Assembly: GCA_964036275.1 (NCBI GenBank)
Contig: OZ038433.1
Span: 23,472,985-23,536,984, forward strand
Length of the DNA stretch: 64,000 nucleotides
Source of the DNA: Litoditis marina
Lineage: Eukaryota; Nematoda; Chromadorea; Rhabditida; Rhabditidae
Direction of reading: 5' to 3'
In this document: positions 1 to 11,000 of the stretch, piece after piece
How the letters are laid out: each line of letters starts with the position of its first letter
How positions within the stretch are numbered: the first letter of the stretch is position 1
Notes under the pieces: generated by a model
The model's database searches: none
What the model saw: only the letters and a program-made list of their open reading frames with translations
Told to the model about the DNA's origin: nothing
Translations under genes and position numbers: made by a program

Positions 1-380
1 GGTCAATTCACGATGAAACTTCATTCAAACATGACGTATTCTGGGATTCTGGAGACCAGATGACGTCATTTTTGAAAAGTGCAAAGTTGACGTCACATAT
101 ATTTTCAAATGCTGAAAATATCTTAAAAATGGTATATTAACGATAAAACTTTATCTAAATATGACTTATTCTGGAAATCAGAAGGCAAGATGACGTCAAC
201 TTTCAAAAAATTGACGTGAAATATGTTTTCGAATGCTGGAAGTTTCTTAAAAATGGTCAATTCACGATGAAACTTCATTCAAACATGACGTATTCTGGGA
301 TTCTGAAGGGCAGATGAAGTAAGTTTCTAGAACTGTAATGTTGACGTCATATTTTTTTCCGAATGATGGTAATACTTGAC
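1..380. repeat. Three tandem copies of a ~125-130 bp repeat
   Basis: Copies begin near 1, 131 and 255. Each opens with GGTCAATTCACGATGAAACT or a close variant, and most carry one or two TGACGTCA-like palindromes. The first and third copies are almost identical over their first 55 bases, while the middle one is more diverged. The array is cut by the window edge, so its true length is unknown. It probably lies in an upstream intron or flank of the TMEM185-like gene. Confidence 0.8.
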
Positions 381-466
381 AAGTGGTTCATCAAGAAAAC
401 AATTTTATCTGCACCGTACAGATCAAACCACATACCTACGGAATGTATACAAAAAGAGAAAAATTC

Positions 467-966
467 ATGAAAAAGTGGGGGCCCAACGAATGTAAGATTT
501 GTCTTCTGCTGTGCGCCCCTTAGACAACTACTCTCAAATGGAACAGCTACTGCTACAAAAACCGAAAAATACTAATATACTCAAGTATAACTGTTCATTA
601 CAAACATACAAAAGTCGTAAAATATTTTTTCAAACCTGTAAACTAGAATCTACAAATCACAGATGTGCACTCAACGTAATCAGTTATAGAGTTTCTGGTT
701 TTGTAGACAATGGTTTGCAGTTTTGGTTATTACTTAAACTCTGGGCATATTGTTCAACAGTTGTTCTCTTTTTCGCAGCTGTGATTTGTAAATTCTAGTT
801 TACAGGTTTGAAAAAATATTTTACGACTTTTGTATGTTTGTAATTAACAGTTATACATGAGTATTTTTAGGTATTTGTAGCAGTAGCTGCTCCATTTGAG
901 AGTAGTTGTCTAAGGGGCGCACAGCAGAAGACAAATCTCACAGTCGTTGGGCCCCCACTTTTTCAT
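467..966. mobile_element. Palindromic MITE-like element, ~500 bp
   Basis: Two long arms are inverted copies of each other: about 467-655 and 795-966. The outer ends read ATGAAAAAGTGGGGGCCCAA on the left and its reverse complement on the right. The arms match over roughly 170 bp with a few differences, around a ~140 bp centre. No transposase is visible. A 99-codon reading frame across the left arm and centre (499-798) is best explained as chance within the element. Confidence 0.85.
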
Positions 967-1003
967 CAATTATTAGCTAGTTTGCCTACTGATTGGGTTC
1001 ATG

Positions 1004-1240
1004 TTAGAGGTTTTCTAATATATATTCAGTTTCAAAAAATAAATAACACAAACGGTACGAAAAGTGGAGGAAAAATCTATTGAAAAGTATGTTCTGGTAA
1101 GCAGAGCATGGAAGTTCAAAAATGTCTCCAATGCTATCAGTAACATTCTTCAGTGTGTAAGTCGTAGGAACGAAAAGGGAACCAACAGCGAACAGCTGGA
1201 ACAGCAGCTTCACATTTAAATATTTTACTCACCTAGTCCT
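1004..1240 (-). other. Unrecognised hydrophobic reading frame, possible gene fragment
   Basis: A 69-codon frame on the minus strand (1004-1213) starts with a hydrophobic stretch (MKLLFQLFAVGSLFVPTTYT). A GTGAGT donor-like site on the same strand lies just upstream, near 1237. The hydrophobic pattern is compatible with a transmembrane segment of a chemoreceptor fragment, but I cannot place it in a family and see no second exon. It may be noise. Confidence 0.12.
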
Positions 1241-1360
1241 CGAACTAACCAACCGTTAAATTGGCATGGAGCTTCCAGTTTTCTCTCAAACATGGTGCTT
1301 ATTGACACCTCGTAAACGTCCTTCTCCCCGATATGTCTATGTTTCATTCGTCTGTTGTAG

Positions 1361-2836
1361 GCAACATGTATACTCTGCCGTTCTTCATACTTTCCTGGTC
1401 CTACCAGCCCTAACCTCTCTCATCCTTTTGACGGGGAAATTGGACGCCCTACAGTGGACAGATGACGAACCGGCTGCGAATATGCCGTACGATGTAGGTC
1501 AAAAACTCTCCTAAGTTACCGAAAGGGGTCAAACTATAAACACAGGATAGAGGACAAACACCGTATAGGCTTGTTTCCGAAACGGCAATAGTGCACAACT
1601 TTGTCGTAGGTCATAGTAGTTGAGTAGGTCCGTAAATCTAATTTATATCCAGTAATCCAGTTTTTCTCTTTCTCACAGTTGTTAGATAGAGTAGATATTG
1701 GGTTACCGTTCGCGTTCAAATTAGAGTGTTCCACAGTGCACAATGCTCGTATCTAATAAATTCGCGGGAGTTCCCTATGCTCGCGCCGTTTCGCGAACGA
1801 AATATGTTTGTACCCTAATTTTCAGGGGCAACTTTTCTACATTTTCAGAGTATAGTCAGATGTTAAAAAAATTCTAGCATGATTATTGTTCTATTATATC
1901 TCGTATCTGTCGTTAACATTACTTTTGTGTTTCAGGTGGTATTCAGTCCGTTGTGGTTCTCTCTGCTGTGTATGATGGTGATGGCACTGGGTAATGGGGG
2001 TGGGAACGTGTGGTGGTTCGCCCTACGACGTCCCTTCTGTGTATTCCTTCTCGACACCTGTCCCTGTATGGCACAGTATGCCAATGTCAGCTACAAGGTA
2101 CGCATCACGCATTCATTTATAACCAAAGGTAACTCGTAAATGGCAGTGAAATGATGTGGACGTGTTTTTCCTTCACACCGTCTTCGGCCTTTCAAGTAGT
2201 ATTCATACGTAAAATACCTTTACATCAGATCGAGAAAAGTGAGCATGAGCAACACAAAAAGGTGAGTATGTGTGACTAAAAAAACCGTGTTTCTGTCACC
2301 ACTAATAGTTTATTAGATGTATGTGGCCCCAAAAGTGACCATGCGTCGATCGAAATCTGGCAAAAGTGAGCATCAGTAAGTATCGAAATTGGGGTGTATT
2401 TTACGTATGGTAGTATTACCGACATAGAGGCGATCCTGTTGTTTTTGATTAGATATTTGGGTGTCAGTACGCGTTTTTGATTCAGCGTTGTTCGCCTTGC
2501 AAGTTCGAGCTACTGAGTAGTGAGACACCCTATCTGATCTCGCGATTCTCACAGGCAAATTTTTTTTTCAACCGGGTATTCCGTGGACCGCATCACCGGT
2601 TTAATTAACTCGTTTAGAACACTTTTGTTAACCACTTGGTAACGGCATTGCTCACAAAACGGGTTACAGAGTGGTTATTATAGAAAAGTTGACTGTTTGC
2701 CATTCTCGTACAATCGGATTTGCAGGTGGGCGTGTCTCCTCGAAGCTCCACCTCCTCCAGCTCCTCGCCACAGTCGATAGAGTCTCGACCGCTGCGACCA
2801 CTACATCCTCTGACTTCTATCGAGTGTCCAGATTAG
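1361..2836 (+). CDS. tmem185: TMEM185-like multipass membrane protein, 3' part
   Basis: Three exons fit: 1361-1493, 1936-2097 and 2726-2836 (TAG). The second exon carries FSPLWFSLL followed by GNGGGNVWWFALRRPFCVFL and later YANVSYK. These match, position by position, the conserved last membrane region of TMEM185A/B (PLW, GGNxWWF, FCxFL, YxNxSY). The first exon supplies a preceding membrane helix and a KLDALQW motif. The last exon is a serine-rich cytoplasmic tail. Exon 1361 needs a preceding exon ending in phase 2. None is visible in 1-1360, which is filled by repeats, so the N-terminal half lies upstream of the window or beyond a long intron. TMEM185 proteins have no well-defined biochemical role. 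The gene is followed 609 bp later by the DPH4 start codon on the same strand. Confidence 0.8.
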
Positions 2837-3423
2837 GCCATGCCCTCTTATCGAGCACGATAGCTCAGATTAGGCCACGCCCCTTCCCGAGCACGGCTAG
2901 TTTCATATTGCCTCACATAATCTCCGGCAGTTTCATCGTTTTTCCTGGTGTGTTTTTTCCGCTACCATTGAATCATTTTTATGTTTCATATAAGCGCTCT
3001 GTAGCTAGTCTAGACATTGTTTCATATTGTGGTTATATCTTCCTCTTCAGTTGAACACTTCATGTGATATGAGTTTGTAGTATTATCAGTGTTTGCCTTT
3101 GTTTGTTCAATAGTTCCCCCATTTGATCTCACTAGTCTTGTTGTAGTTTTCTCTAATGTCGTGCATGTCTTGGTCTTCCAGATGTATGTATTGTGTTTGA
3201 AATGAAGATTCTTCTTTTTTCTTTCAGTTGCATTTCATTAGAAAGGTTGCTTGCCAAACTTATCTCACATCACTTTAAAGTCCATAGAATGTTTTCAGCA
3301 CGTGTATGTTTTTCTCTCTAGAAATTCTGGATATTCTTCATTCTCCCCGGGCAAAATGGTGATAAATTGAACGTCGAAAAGTCGAAAACCTGCTGGCAAA
3401 GTGTGCTATAACAAGTTTTTCAG
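2837..3423 (+). other. Gap between TMEM185-like and DPH4 genes; probable trans-splice acceptor at its end
   Basis: No coding exon is seen. A short imperfect duplication around 2831-2900 repeats GATTAGGCCA(T/C)GCCC and CGAGCACG. The gap ends with TTTTTCAG (acceptor AG at 3422-3423), 21 bases before the DPH4 start codon. That is the layout expected for addition of a spliced leader. Confidence 0.45.
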
Positions 3424-3444
3424 AGCTTGCATGTGTTTTATGTG

Positions 3445-5160
3445 ATGCGAAGCTTCTATGATATTCTGGAAGTAGATTCTAGTGTGCCCATAGAATCCAT
3501 CAAGAAAGCTTATTTCGAGTATTTGCGAAAGGTTAGTTTACTTTTCTTAACTTTTATCTGGTGTTTTCGTGAGCCCATCCAGTCACTGCGGCGAAGTATG
3601 GAAAGCTTAAATAACGTTTGTATACGAAGAGTTGTTGCGAGGTCATAACACGTTTTGTATTGTTCAAACTGATCGTTACGGTCAGTTCATTTGAAAAATG
3701 TATGGTGTTTGAATCCTCTTCACTCTGCGCAACTTCGGTCGCAGCTGGCAGCAGCACAAGCTGTACCGAGTGCTTGTTTCCAAAAAAGGCGAGTTCCTTA
3801 ACTAACCATACTTTTTGTTAACTTGCTTTTCACCTGAGTAGGTTTCCCATGAAGCCTAAATTTATATTTTTAACCGTTAATGGATTTTGGATTTAGGCTA
3901 CTTCCAGATGGTACCTATTCAGGTAACCTGAAAACCGGCAAGCAAAAGGCTGGGTTAATGAAAAACCAGGTTTAAGTAGAAGTGGCTCAAAAAAACGGAA
4001 CACGTATTAATGTTTCACTTCAGATCCACCCGGACAAACAGGGTGTGGACTGTGACGCAGACGCTGTTGGACAGGCGAAGCTCATCTGGACCACATTAAA
4101 GGTGAGCTATAGAAATGGGATGCTTAATGGTTGTAGTTTGATCTCGAAACACGCCGTGGTTCAATTCGCAAGTTCGAACAAAAGCGACGGGATCAAAAAT
4201 CAAAGTACAAACACAACGTGATAGAGCAACAGATATTCATGGAGGAAGGAAGAGACGTCTGATTTCTAAAGAGTGTATCCTATAGGTACATGGAAAAGTT
4301 CTGGGATTCACTGAAGAACCGTGTCATTGGCAAACTGAATCGTGAACCAATCAACATTTCCATAATAGTTGAAGGACCTATCACTTTCTTTCTTTCTTTT
4401 TAAACCTCATATGCAACAGAAATTCCAGTTTTCTATGAGAATGATAAGTTCAGATTCAGTAAAATTTATAGGTTTTTGCGAATTTGCCGTGTAAACTAAG
4501 TTTTATAGGAAAGAACAAGTCGTCTGGAGTACGACAATTGGTTGAAGGAGCAGCGGTTGCGAGAGCAGAAGGGAACTGTCGCCGAGCAAATAGAACTAGA
4601 CGGAGAAGAGGGTGAAGATATAGGTCGGTCATTCTAGTTCGCAAGTTGTCAACTGTTTTTCGATTGATTTATGTACATGCACGCATGTGATATACAAGAG
4701 GAGAAGTAACAATATGACAGTAGGATACAAAAAAAACAATCAAAAGCTGATAAGCGGAAAGAAGAATTGGAAATCGACAAACATCATTTTGTCATCACAA
4801 GTGAATGACAAGTAAATAACTATTATTTCTAAGCGTAAAGTTTTCCGCTAGTCTTTTGAAAATGTTTAGGCAATCATTGTGTATGTGGGTGAGAAAGAGA
4901 GATATGGAGGATGAAAGAGAGAGAGAGAGAGAAGTGAGATATTTCTTATTTTAGACGAGCAGTGTCGCTGTGGTGATTTCTACCAAGTTACGGCTGATCA
5001 GGTAAGTAACTATATTCCTTGTTTTCAGTCGCTCTTCTTTGATAGTATCGAAAAAGTAAATTAATAAGTTCAGGTCCGACAGATCGTTGACGTGGGTCTC
5101 TTCGAGTGCGCATCCTGCTCCCTTTGTCTGGAAATCATCAGAACACAACCGAGTGTTTGA
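3445..5160 (+). CDS. dph4: Diphthamide biosynthesis J-protein DPH4 (DNAJC24)
   Basis: Five exons (3445-3531, 4024-4101, 4509-4623, 4955-5001, 5074-5160) join in frame to 137 residues. Residues 1-60 form a J domain: FYDILEV at the start, then the HPD tripeptide at 31-33, which stimulates Hsp70, and an RLEYD motif ending helix IV. Residues 94-126 form a CSL-type zinc finger with CRC at 97-99 and CASC at 121-124. J domain plus CSL finger is the diagnostic architecture of DPH4, which serves the first step of diphthamide formation on elongation factor 2 by carrying iron or electrons to DPH1-DPH2. The length is close to that of the human protein. The start codon is the first ATG in frame after the acceptor at 3423. 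Intron 2 holds a small palindromic repeat and intron 3 a LINE tail fragment. Confidence 0.92.
4128..4215. repeat. Small palindromic element, TTTGTAGTTTGATC family
   Basis: It starts GGTTGTAGTTTGATCTCGAAA and ends with the inverted counterpart GGATCAAAAATCAAAGTACAAACAC. It lies in DPH4 intron 2. Related copies are near 16525-16575, 41938-42015, 44040-44130, 49640-49735 and 50228-50245. Confidence 0.6.
4655..4822 (-). mobile_element. LINE 3'-UTR fragment in DPH4 intron 3
   Basis: It shares GATTGATTTA, ACATGC and CATGTGATATACAAGAGGAG, plus scattered downstream matches, with the tail of the CR1-like LINE at 24630-24900, in the same orientation. It therefore looks like a 5'-truncated insertion of that family lacking all coding sequence. 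A short (GA)n run follows at about 4915-4932. Confidence 0.65.
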
Positions 5161-5205
5161 GGTTAGTCGAGTTGGGTTTTATGTTTGCGCCTGATCTTGG
5201 CAACC

Positions 5206-5408
5206 AGAATAAGTCATTCAAAATTAGAGGTCATTAAAGTAAAAGTCATTCAAAAGTAAAAGTCATTAAGTATAGAAACAGTTGAGAATCAAAAATAAAG
5301 TTTCCGAAAATTTTCGTAATTTTTAAATCCTGACTAAAAGTGAATTACTGACTTTTACTTTTGAATGACTTTTACTTTAATGACTTTTAATTTTGAATGA
5401 CTTTTTCC
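5206..5408. mobile_element. Palindromic MITE, GTCATTCAAAA family
   Basis: The left arm (5211-5270) repeats AAGTCATTCAAAA and AAAGTAAAAGTCATT. The right arm (5345-5408) is its near-perfect reverse complement. It fills about half of the gap between the DPH4 stop and the RABL3 start, so the native spacing between these genes was probably near 200 bp. Confidence 0.85.
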
Positions 5409-5551
5409 TGGTACCCCTGATCTTCCTGTTTTATTGCACCAATCAATTAAACACATCAGGTTGACCGAACAATGTGTGTTTATATATGTCTTTTCTCTTT
5501 GAAACTTGCGTTAATTCGGCAATCGATAAGCTTGCTTCAAATAAGGATGGT

Positions 5552-5559
5552 TTTGTCAG
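5552..5559 (+). promoter_or_regulatory. Probable trans-splice acceptor of the RABL3 gene
   Basis: TTTGTCAG ends three bases before the ATG at 5563. No in-frame upstream exon is seen on this strand. An acceptor that close to the start codon is typical of spliced-leader addition in nematodes. SL1 cannot be told from SL2 by sequence alone. Confidence 0.55.
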
Positions 5560-5562
5560 GTG

Positions 5563-7407
5563 ATGTCGTCTACAAAAATAGTGGTTCTGGGCGAGAGTGG
5601 TGTGGGGAAGACATCGTTTGTACACAGTGTTGCCGGAAAGTGAGTTCGATTCCACTCAGTGGACTGTGAACATAAAAACAGATTTTGTGTATCTCTCTCA
5701 TTTTCTTTCTTTCTCTTTTAACTCTTCTTCCTCATTCTTCATTGCGGTCAGGCTCTTCTATCGTTCTGATGCTGATCTTTCGAACTCTATTTCTTATCAG
5801 CGAGGGCTTATTTAGTCAGTTTCGGGTGAACCCTGTTTTTCCATTTAATTTTATGTTATTTTAGGCCTGGAACCGATTTTCCCAGCACCATAGGAGTATC
5901 GATTTGCATGGCATGGCATGAGTACAGAACAGGTTTGTGTTACAAATTTTGAATTTGTTAAATATATAACCGCTCTCTGTAACTCCCACACCGCTGATCA
6001 GCCTAGGCGCCTAGGATTACAGTCACTACTCGTGTTAATCACCGTTAGAATTGATGACTTGCCATTGTGTACGTAGTGAAATAAACATAGTATTTCTATA
6101 CAGCTTCATTTCAGGCACCGCCGAGCAGCGATCTGAGTTAATGGAGCTGTGGGATGTGGGCGGGACAACGGCACATCGTAACACGGTTCCGGTAAGAAAT
6201 TCATATTGTAAATGTCGTTTAGTTCTGCATCAATTCTCATTAGTATAACGATGCAAAAGATGTTCATGTGCGATGTGGACTGCACCAAATTTCTCGTGAA
6301 ATTCTCCGTTTCTCTCATTAAACGTCTTGTGATGCTACGTACTACTGTACTACACCAAACCCGTTTTCAGCAGCGCGTGAAGTCCGTTACAGTCAGTAGT
6401 TGATTGAAAAGGTGAAATCGACATTTTTTTTCAGGTAGTGCTAGACGGAGCCGCTGGAGCTATACTGGTTCATGATTTGAGTAACAAAAAAAGCGAACAG
6501 GTGACGTTTATTTGTTCTCGGTCGATTGTGCACAATCTGTACGTCTTCTAGCATGTTCCATTATTAGAAATCTACTCGTAAGAGTTACTCAAAGTAGCTC
6601 TTGGAAAGAATTGTAAATGAGGAAGCTTTTGAGCGATCACAGAACTGTTTGTTAGGTGTCTTCTTTTCTGATGACTCTTTGTTTTGTAGAATCTTTCGCA
6701 ATGGCTCTCGTTTTTGGACGGGAAATCGCATGCTCGCGGATCTTCGCGGAACCTGCTGGCTGATATGGAATCATGTCATATTCCTGTGCTGATAGTGGGA
6801 TGCAAGTCAGATTTGGTTACTCAGAAAGGCCCTTTGGCCTACGATAGGTGGGATTTTCATAAAGTAGTAGTGTCGCGGTTATCGTTCATCGCTACGTATT
6901 TTGTCAGATGACAAAGAAGGAATAGTTTGTCATCGATGCTTGTTCAGTTTCTGTAGTTAAGCACGTTTCTGCAGCTATAATAGAGACATGCTTTAAACTC
7001 AAATGTTTTTCTCGAGATTTCAGAGCGATTTCCTCAAATGGTAGCGGAAGTATATTAAGCACATTTCGTTTCGATTTTTGCAGATGTCTTTAGGGACTGT
7101 TTTGTGGTATCAAATAAACACCTTTTTTTTTAGGATAAATGTGGACTGTCGGAGGTCCATCCCTCCAGGCTCAACAACATCTATGTCTCTCGCGAGGTAT
7201 GACTTGGTGCAGTTCCAACAAAGCTTATTTAGAATAAGTCTGCTACTACGTGAACTATTGTCGTTCAAACCAGTCTTTATCATGTATTATTTATCTTTCT
7301 CAGGGAGTTCTGTCCAATATCATATTTTAAGGTTCTTCGATGCTACTATCGATCGAACGAAGGCTCCAATTGGCGAGAGACGGCGACGAATCGGGAATGC
7401 ACTGTGA
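5563..7407 (+). CDS. rabl3: Rab-like small GTPase RABL3
   Basis: Seven exons (5563-5639, 5865-5932, 6115-6191, 6435-6500, 6690-6847, 7134-7196, 7332-7407) join in frame to 194 residues. The P-loop GESGVGKT is at 10-17, the switch II region LWDVGG at 60-65, HDLSNKKSEQN near 87-97, and the base-recognition motif CKSD at 134-137 (TKxD in vertebrate RABL3). INVDC and RFFDATIDR near the end match the conserved INLDC and RFFDKVIEK of RABL3. The WDVGG glycine replaces the Rab glutamine, as in RABL3. There is no C-terminal cysteine for prenylation, also a family trait. The protein is about 40 residues shorter than human RABL3, mostly in the region before INVDC and at the C-terminus. RABL3 is linked to Ras-family prenylation and signalling in vertebrates. 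Its nematode role is not inferable here. Confidence 0.9.
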
Positions 7408-8057
7408 TATTTTCAATTTATCTTGAGATAAAAAACTATGGTTGGGTGTTTATCGGTTCTGAAAAAGTTTTTGTTTGTTGGTTGTTTGTTATTGATGAAT
7501 GAATATTTTTCCGGGTAGTTTCAAATCGATCATCAATTGCAATAATCTGATTGTTCATGCTGTTTCATGACAATCATCATATATTCCATACCATTCAACG
7601 TTAACGAAAAGAAAGCTGTATTATGAGTTAGATGGCTGGCAGTAACTGGATTCAGCGCTAACCAGTTGACTGGTAATAACTGTGTGGCGTGAGAGCGGAA
7701 ATACGTACGCAAGTTCTCGTCAATTGCTTTGGCGGGAAAGCAAATATTCAATTTCTAGAGTCATGAAATTTTCTCGCTCTTTCATTTTCAAGCTCAAGAT
7801 AGATGTAATGTATACGTCGCGACGTCGTCTCATCTCTCCTAATTGTCTACACAAAAAATATCTATAGTTTGTCTTTGTTCTGCTTCTCATTCGGTACTTG
7901 TATCGAACGAGAGAACCTTCATTGTTTATTCTGCAGAATTTCGCAGATCTGCGATTCTGCCTATCTGATGTTATAAGTTTCGTTTGTCATGTAACCTTCT
8001 CACTTTCTACTCATATTCTTTGTATGTTGGTTGTCTAATGTCTATATATCGCATTGA
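7408..8057 (+). other. RABL3 to zwl-1 gap
   Basis: No gene or clear repeat family is seen here. The stretch would hold the RABL3 3' UTR. It ends in the acceptor just before zwl-1. Confidence 0.4.
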
Positions 8058-8064
8058 TTTTCAG
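8056..8064 (+). promoter_or_regulatory. Probable trans-splice acceptor of zwl-1
   Basis: GATTTTCAG ends five bases before the ATG at 8070. This is consistent with spliced-leader addition and with zwl-1 being a downstream gene of the RABL3/DPH4 group. Confidence 0.5.
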
Positions 8065-8069
8065 GTCTG

Positions 8070-11000
8070 ATGTGTGAGGTCATCACCAGATGTCAACTGT
8101 TGGAGGCAAATACAGACCAATCAGAGGCAGATAGTCAAAAAACGGTTCTATTGGTAGGATTTTAACTTATATCTTAACATTCCAGTTTCTGTATCATGCG
8201 TATATTGTATAGAAGTGTAGGCGAAATTGAGATAGTTTCAGTTCAAACATCATAAATGTGTTTTCAGTTTGGTAAGTATCGTGTGCGCATATTCCCCAGT
8301 TCACAACTACCTCTACTTGCCAATCTATCCACCTCCCATGCTGAAGTCGTTGTGATTGATCTCCCAGATTCCGAGAGGGTGAGTTTATTTTCTCTAACAT
8401 ACAAAGGTACACTAAAAGCTAGCGGTCCATTTATTATCATAGGCTGAGCCGTACATACACCCGATACACCGCCAAGGGTAAAGGTTCTCATATTGATCAT
8501 GAAGTATCGCGACAGTTTCTTTTTTTTTCGAGCTGAAACCCCTTCAAAGCTTGGATTTTTGCCTGAATGTTGCTTGTTTACTTACTACTATTTTTGTTAG
8601 AATTTCGTTCGTTTTCAACTTGCGACGCGACCCGTACTTTTAAGACGCATTTATTTGTGACCCTCCATCCCATAAGAGGACTTGGCGGTCTATGGAGCCG
8701 TATTAAGCGAGAGAACTAGTACGAGTATTATTTTGCTAGTGTTACGTTTGTGTGGTCGTAACCCTAAAGACCGTTTTTGAACTTATGATGGGCAAGAAAG
8801 GGAACGCGACTAAAACATGTGCGTGTATAATCGTGAATAGAAGTGGGAATGTATAGCCGTGTAAAACATTTATTTTTCTAGATTGTTCCCCCTGCTTCGA
8901 ATACCTCCATCGTAGTAGATGATGTTGATATGGAAGATAGCTATGTGGACGATGGTACCGGACCCCTTCTCTTCAGTTTTCTCACCCTCAAGAAACTGCA
9001 GAAGAACAGTCGGCATCGTGAGTGAGAGTGATTGTATATATATTTGAACTTATTACTCCGAGTTGAAAGTTAAAGGTGGTCTGACAGGAACTAAATCTCG
9101 TGCCTCGCGCTCCACGGTTAATTCCGTCGCATCAATGCAAATACGGTACAATAACTAATTTATGGATATTCTGTAAATCATTTAATCACAATTCATTAGC
9201 GGAGATTCGAAAACATCGTTTTTGGGGCGTATTTGCGTTGGAGCGAATGAATTAACCGTGGAGCGCAATGCACGTGATTCGGTTCCTGTCAGGCCTTCTT
9301 TAAAAGCAAAAACGTCATGCTTTCCTAGTAAACGAACGGCAAGTTGTGGGTCTGTCGGTGAACATGGTCAGTTATGCTGTTATGCACATTCCATCCTGTG
9401 AAGGAAACCGGTATAGAGTGCTATTTTTGAACTTGTTTCAGTGTCTCGTCATCGCATTTTCGTAAGCGGGGTGGAGTTTTTTGGTTGCAATCCTCTTCCG
9501 GCAAACGCCGCAGTCGATATTCCGTACAAGTAAGTATGACAATGTTCGATCTATAACCTGGTGATCAGGAATCAATAAAATCGGGCCAATTCTATATGTT
9601 ACCGGGTTACCTGAAAAATATGCTACCAAAAACCGGTTAGGTTACCAAAAAACCCGGTTACATATAGAATTCACCATAAAATCGAACGAAGGTTTTTCAC
9701 GCCGCCCACCCCTTTTTGTATGATAAACGGGGTTGGAAACTGACAGGTTAATGTGCCCCAATGATGTCAGTTGATCGTTGACTTGATTTGCGTTCGTATC
9801 ATTTTACTAACAACAACAACAATGGTGCTCGGTTGGGACTAGGAAGAGTGACCACAAAGTTTCTCGACTCTCCGGTCAATACGACCACATTAGGGTAGTT
9901 AAACTCGAAACTCGACTCGACTCGAAAAAACTCGAAAATTTTGGAGTCGAGTCGAACTCGAAAACTCGAAATGTCCCAAAACTCCAAAACTCGAAATTTC
10001 CCAAAACTCGAAATTTCCCAGAACTCGAAAACTCGATAACTCGAAAACTCGATTTTTCGCCAAACTCGAAAACTCGAAATTTCCCAAAACTCGAAAACTC
10101 AAAATTTTGAACTCGATTTACAACCCTAGACCACATCGACCTTACTTCTTTGTTCTGCGCGGCATTTACTGCATGCAATCTGTGGTCACCCCTGGTTCCT
10201 CGCGGCTATCTGGTTACTGGTTTTTCAAGATATAATATTCTCTCAGAAAATGAGCAGCTGTATATCTTATACACACACCAGTAAGGTGTGGCTGTTCTAC
10301 AAGAAGGATTTTTTTTTAAATTTAAACACATCAAACTTCATGATATTGGACAAGAATTTGACGAATGTCGCTGATCGTTGCAAAAAAAGTTACCCTTTTT
10401 TATCCTACTCAGATTGCTGCATTCCAAAGACGCGCCCCTCGACCAGACTCTGTGCAGTCTTCCCCTGTTGGTCATTGCAGACGCGGGGGACGTGTTGGGC
10501 ACCACGCTTGTGTCGAGCCAGCTAGCGAAACACCGTCTACACAACTCGCACACTAGATTCCTCGGTCAGTTTCAATTTTTTAGACGATTGCGCGCTTTTT
10601 TGCAACATACGAAATTGAAAATATGTTTTATTTTCACTTTTACTTACCTTCCATTACCACTTACGCACTTTTGGACCTTCTGATTTCGCTGAAATATGAG
10701 ATACTGTACTTTCAACCTTACATGAATAATAAAGCAGTGCACTTTCCTTTCAACCTTACGACAACCTTGTTTCCGTGTTTGTCGGGCTAAGCCTAAGCTC
10801 TCATCTTCTTTTTCTGTCTGAAGTTTGCATCATCAAACTGAGAAAGTGAGAAAAGTAATAGATAGTCTTCAGTATTCGCTAGTTGGAAGTTGGAACGAAA
10901 CAATCGAGGTGGAACCCGTTACTCTACGAAATGTTTGTGCAATGTGCATACACCACACACCAGTAAGGTTCGACTAAGCAACGAAAAGTAATCCGTTTTC

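Noticed and set aside
499..798. 99-codon open frame on the plus strand
   Set aside because: It lies across one arm and the centre of a palindromic element and has no splice or family support.
9876..10178. Overlapping Phe/Arg/Glu-rich frames on the minus strand
   Set aside because: They are produced by the ACTCGAAA minisatellite, which lacks stops in those frames, and lie inside a zwl-1 intron.
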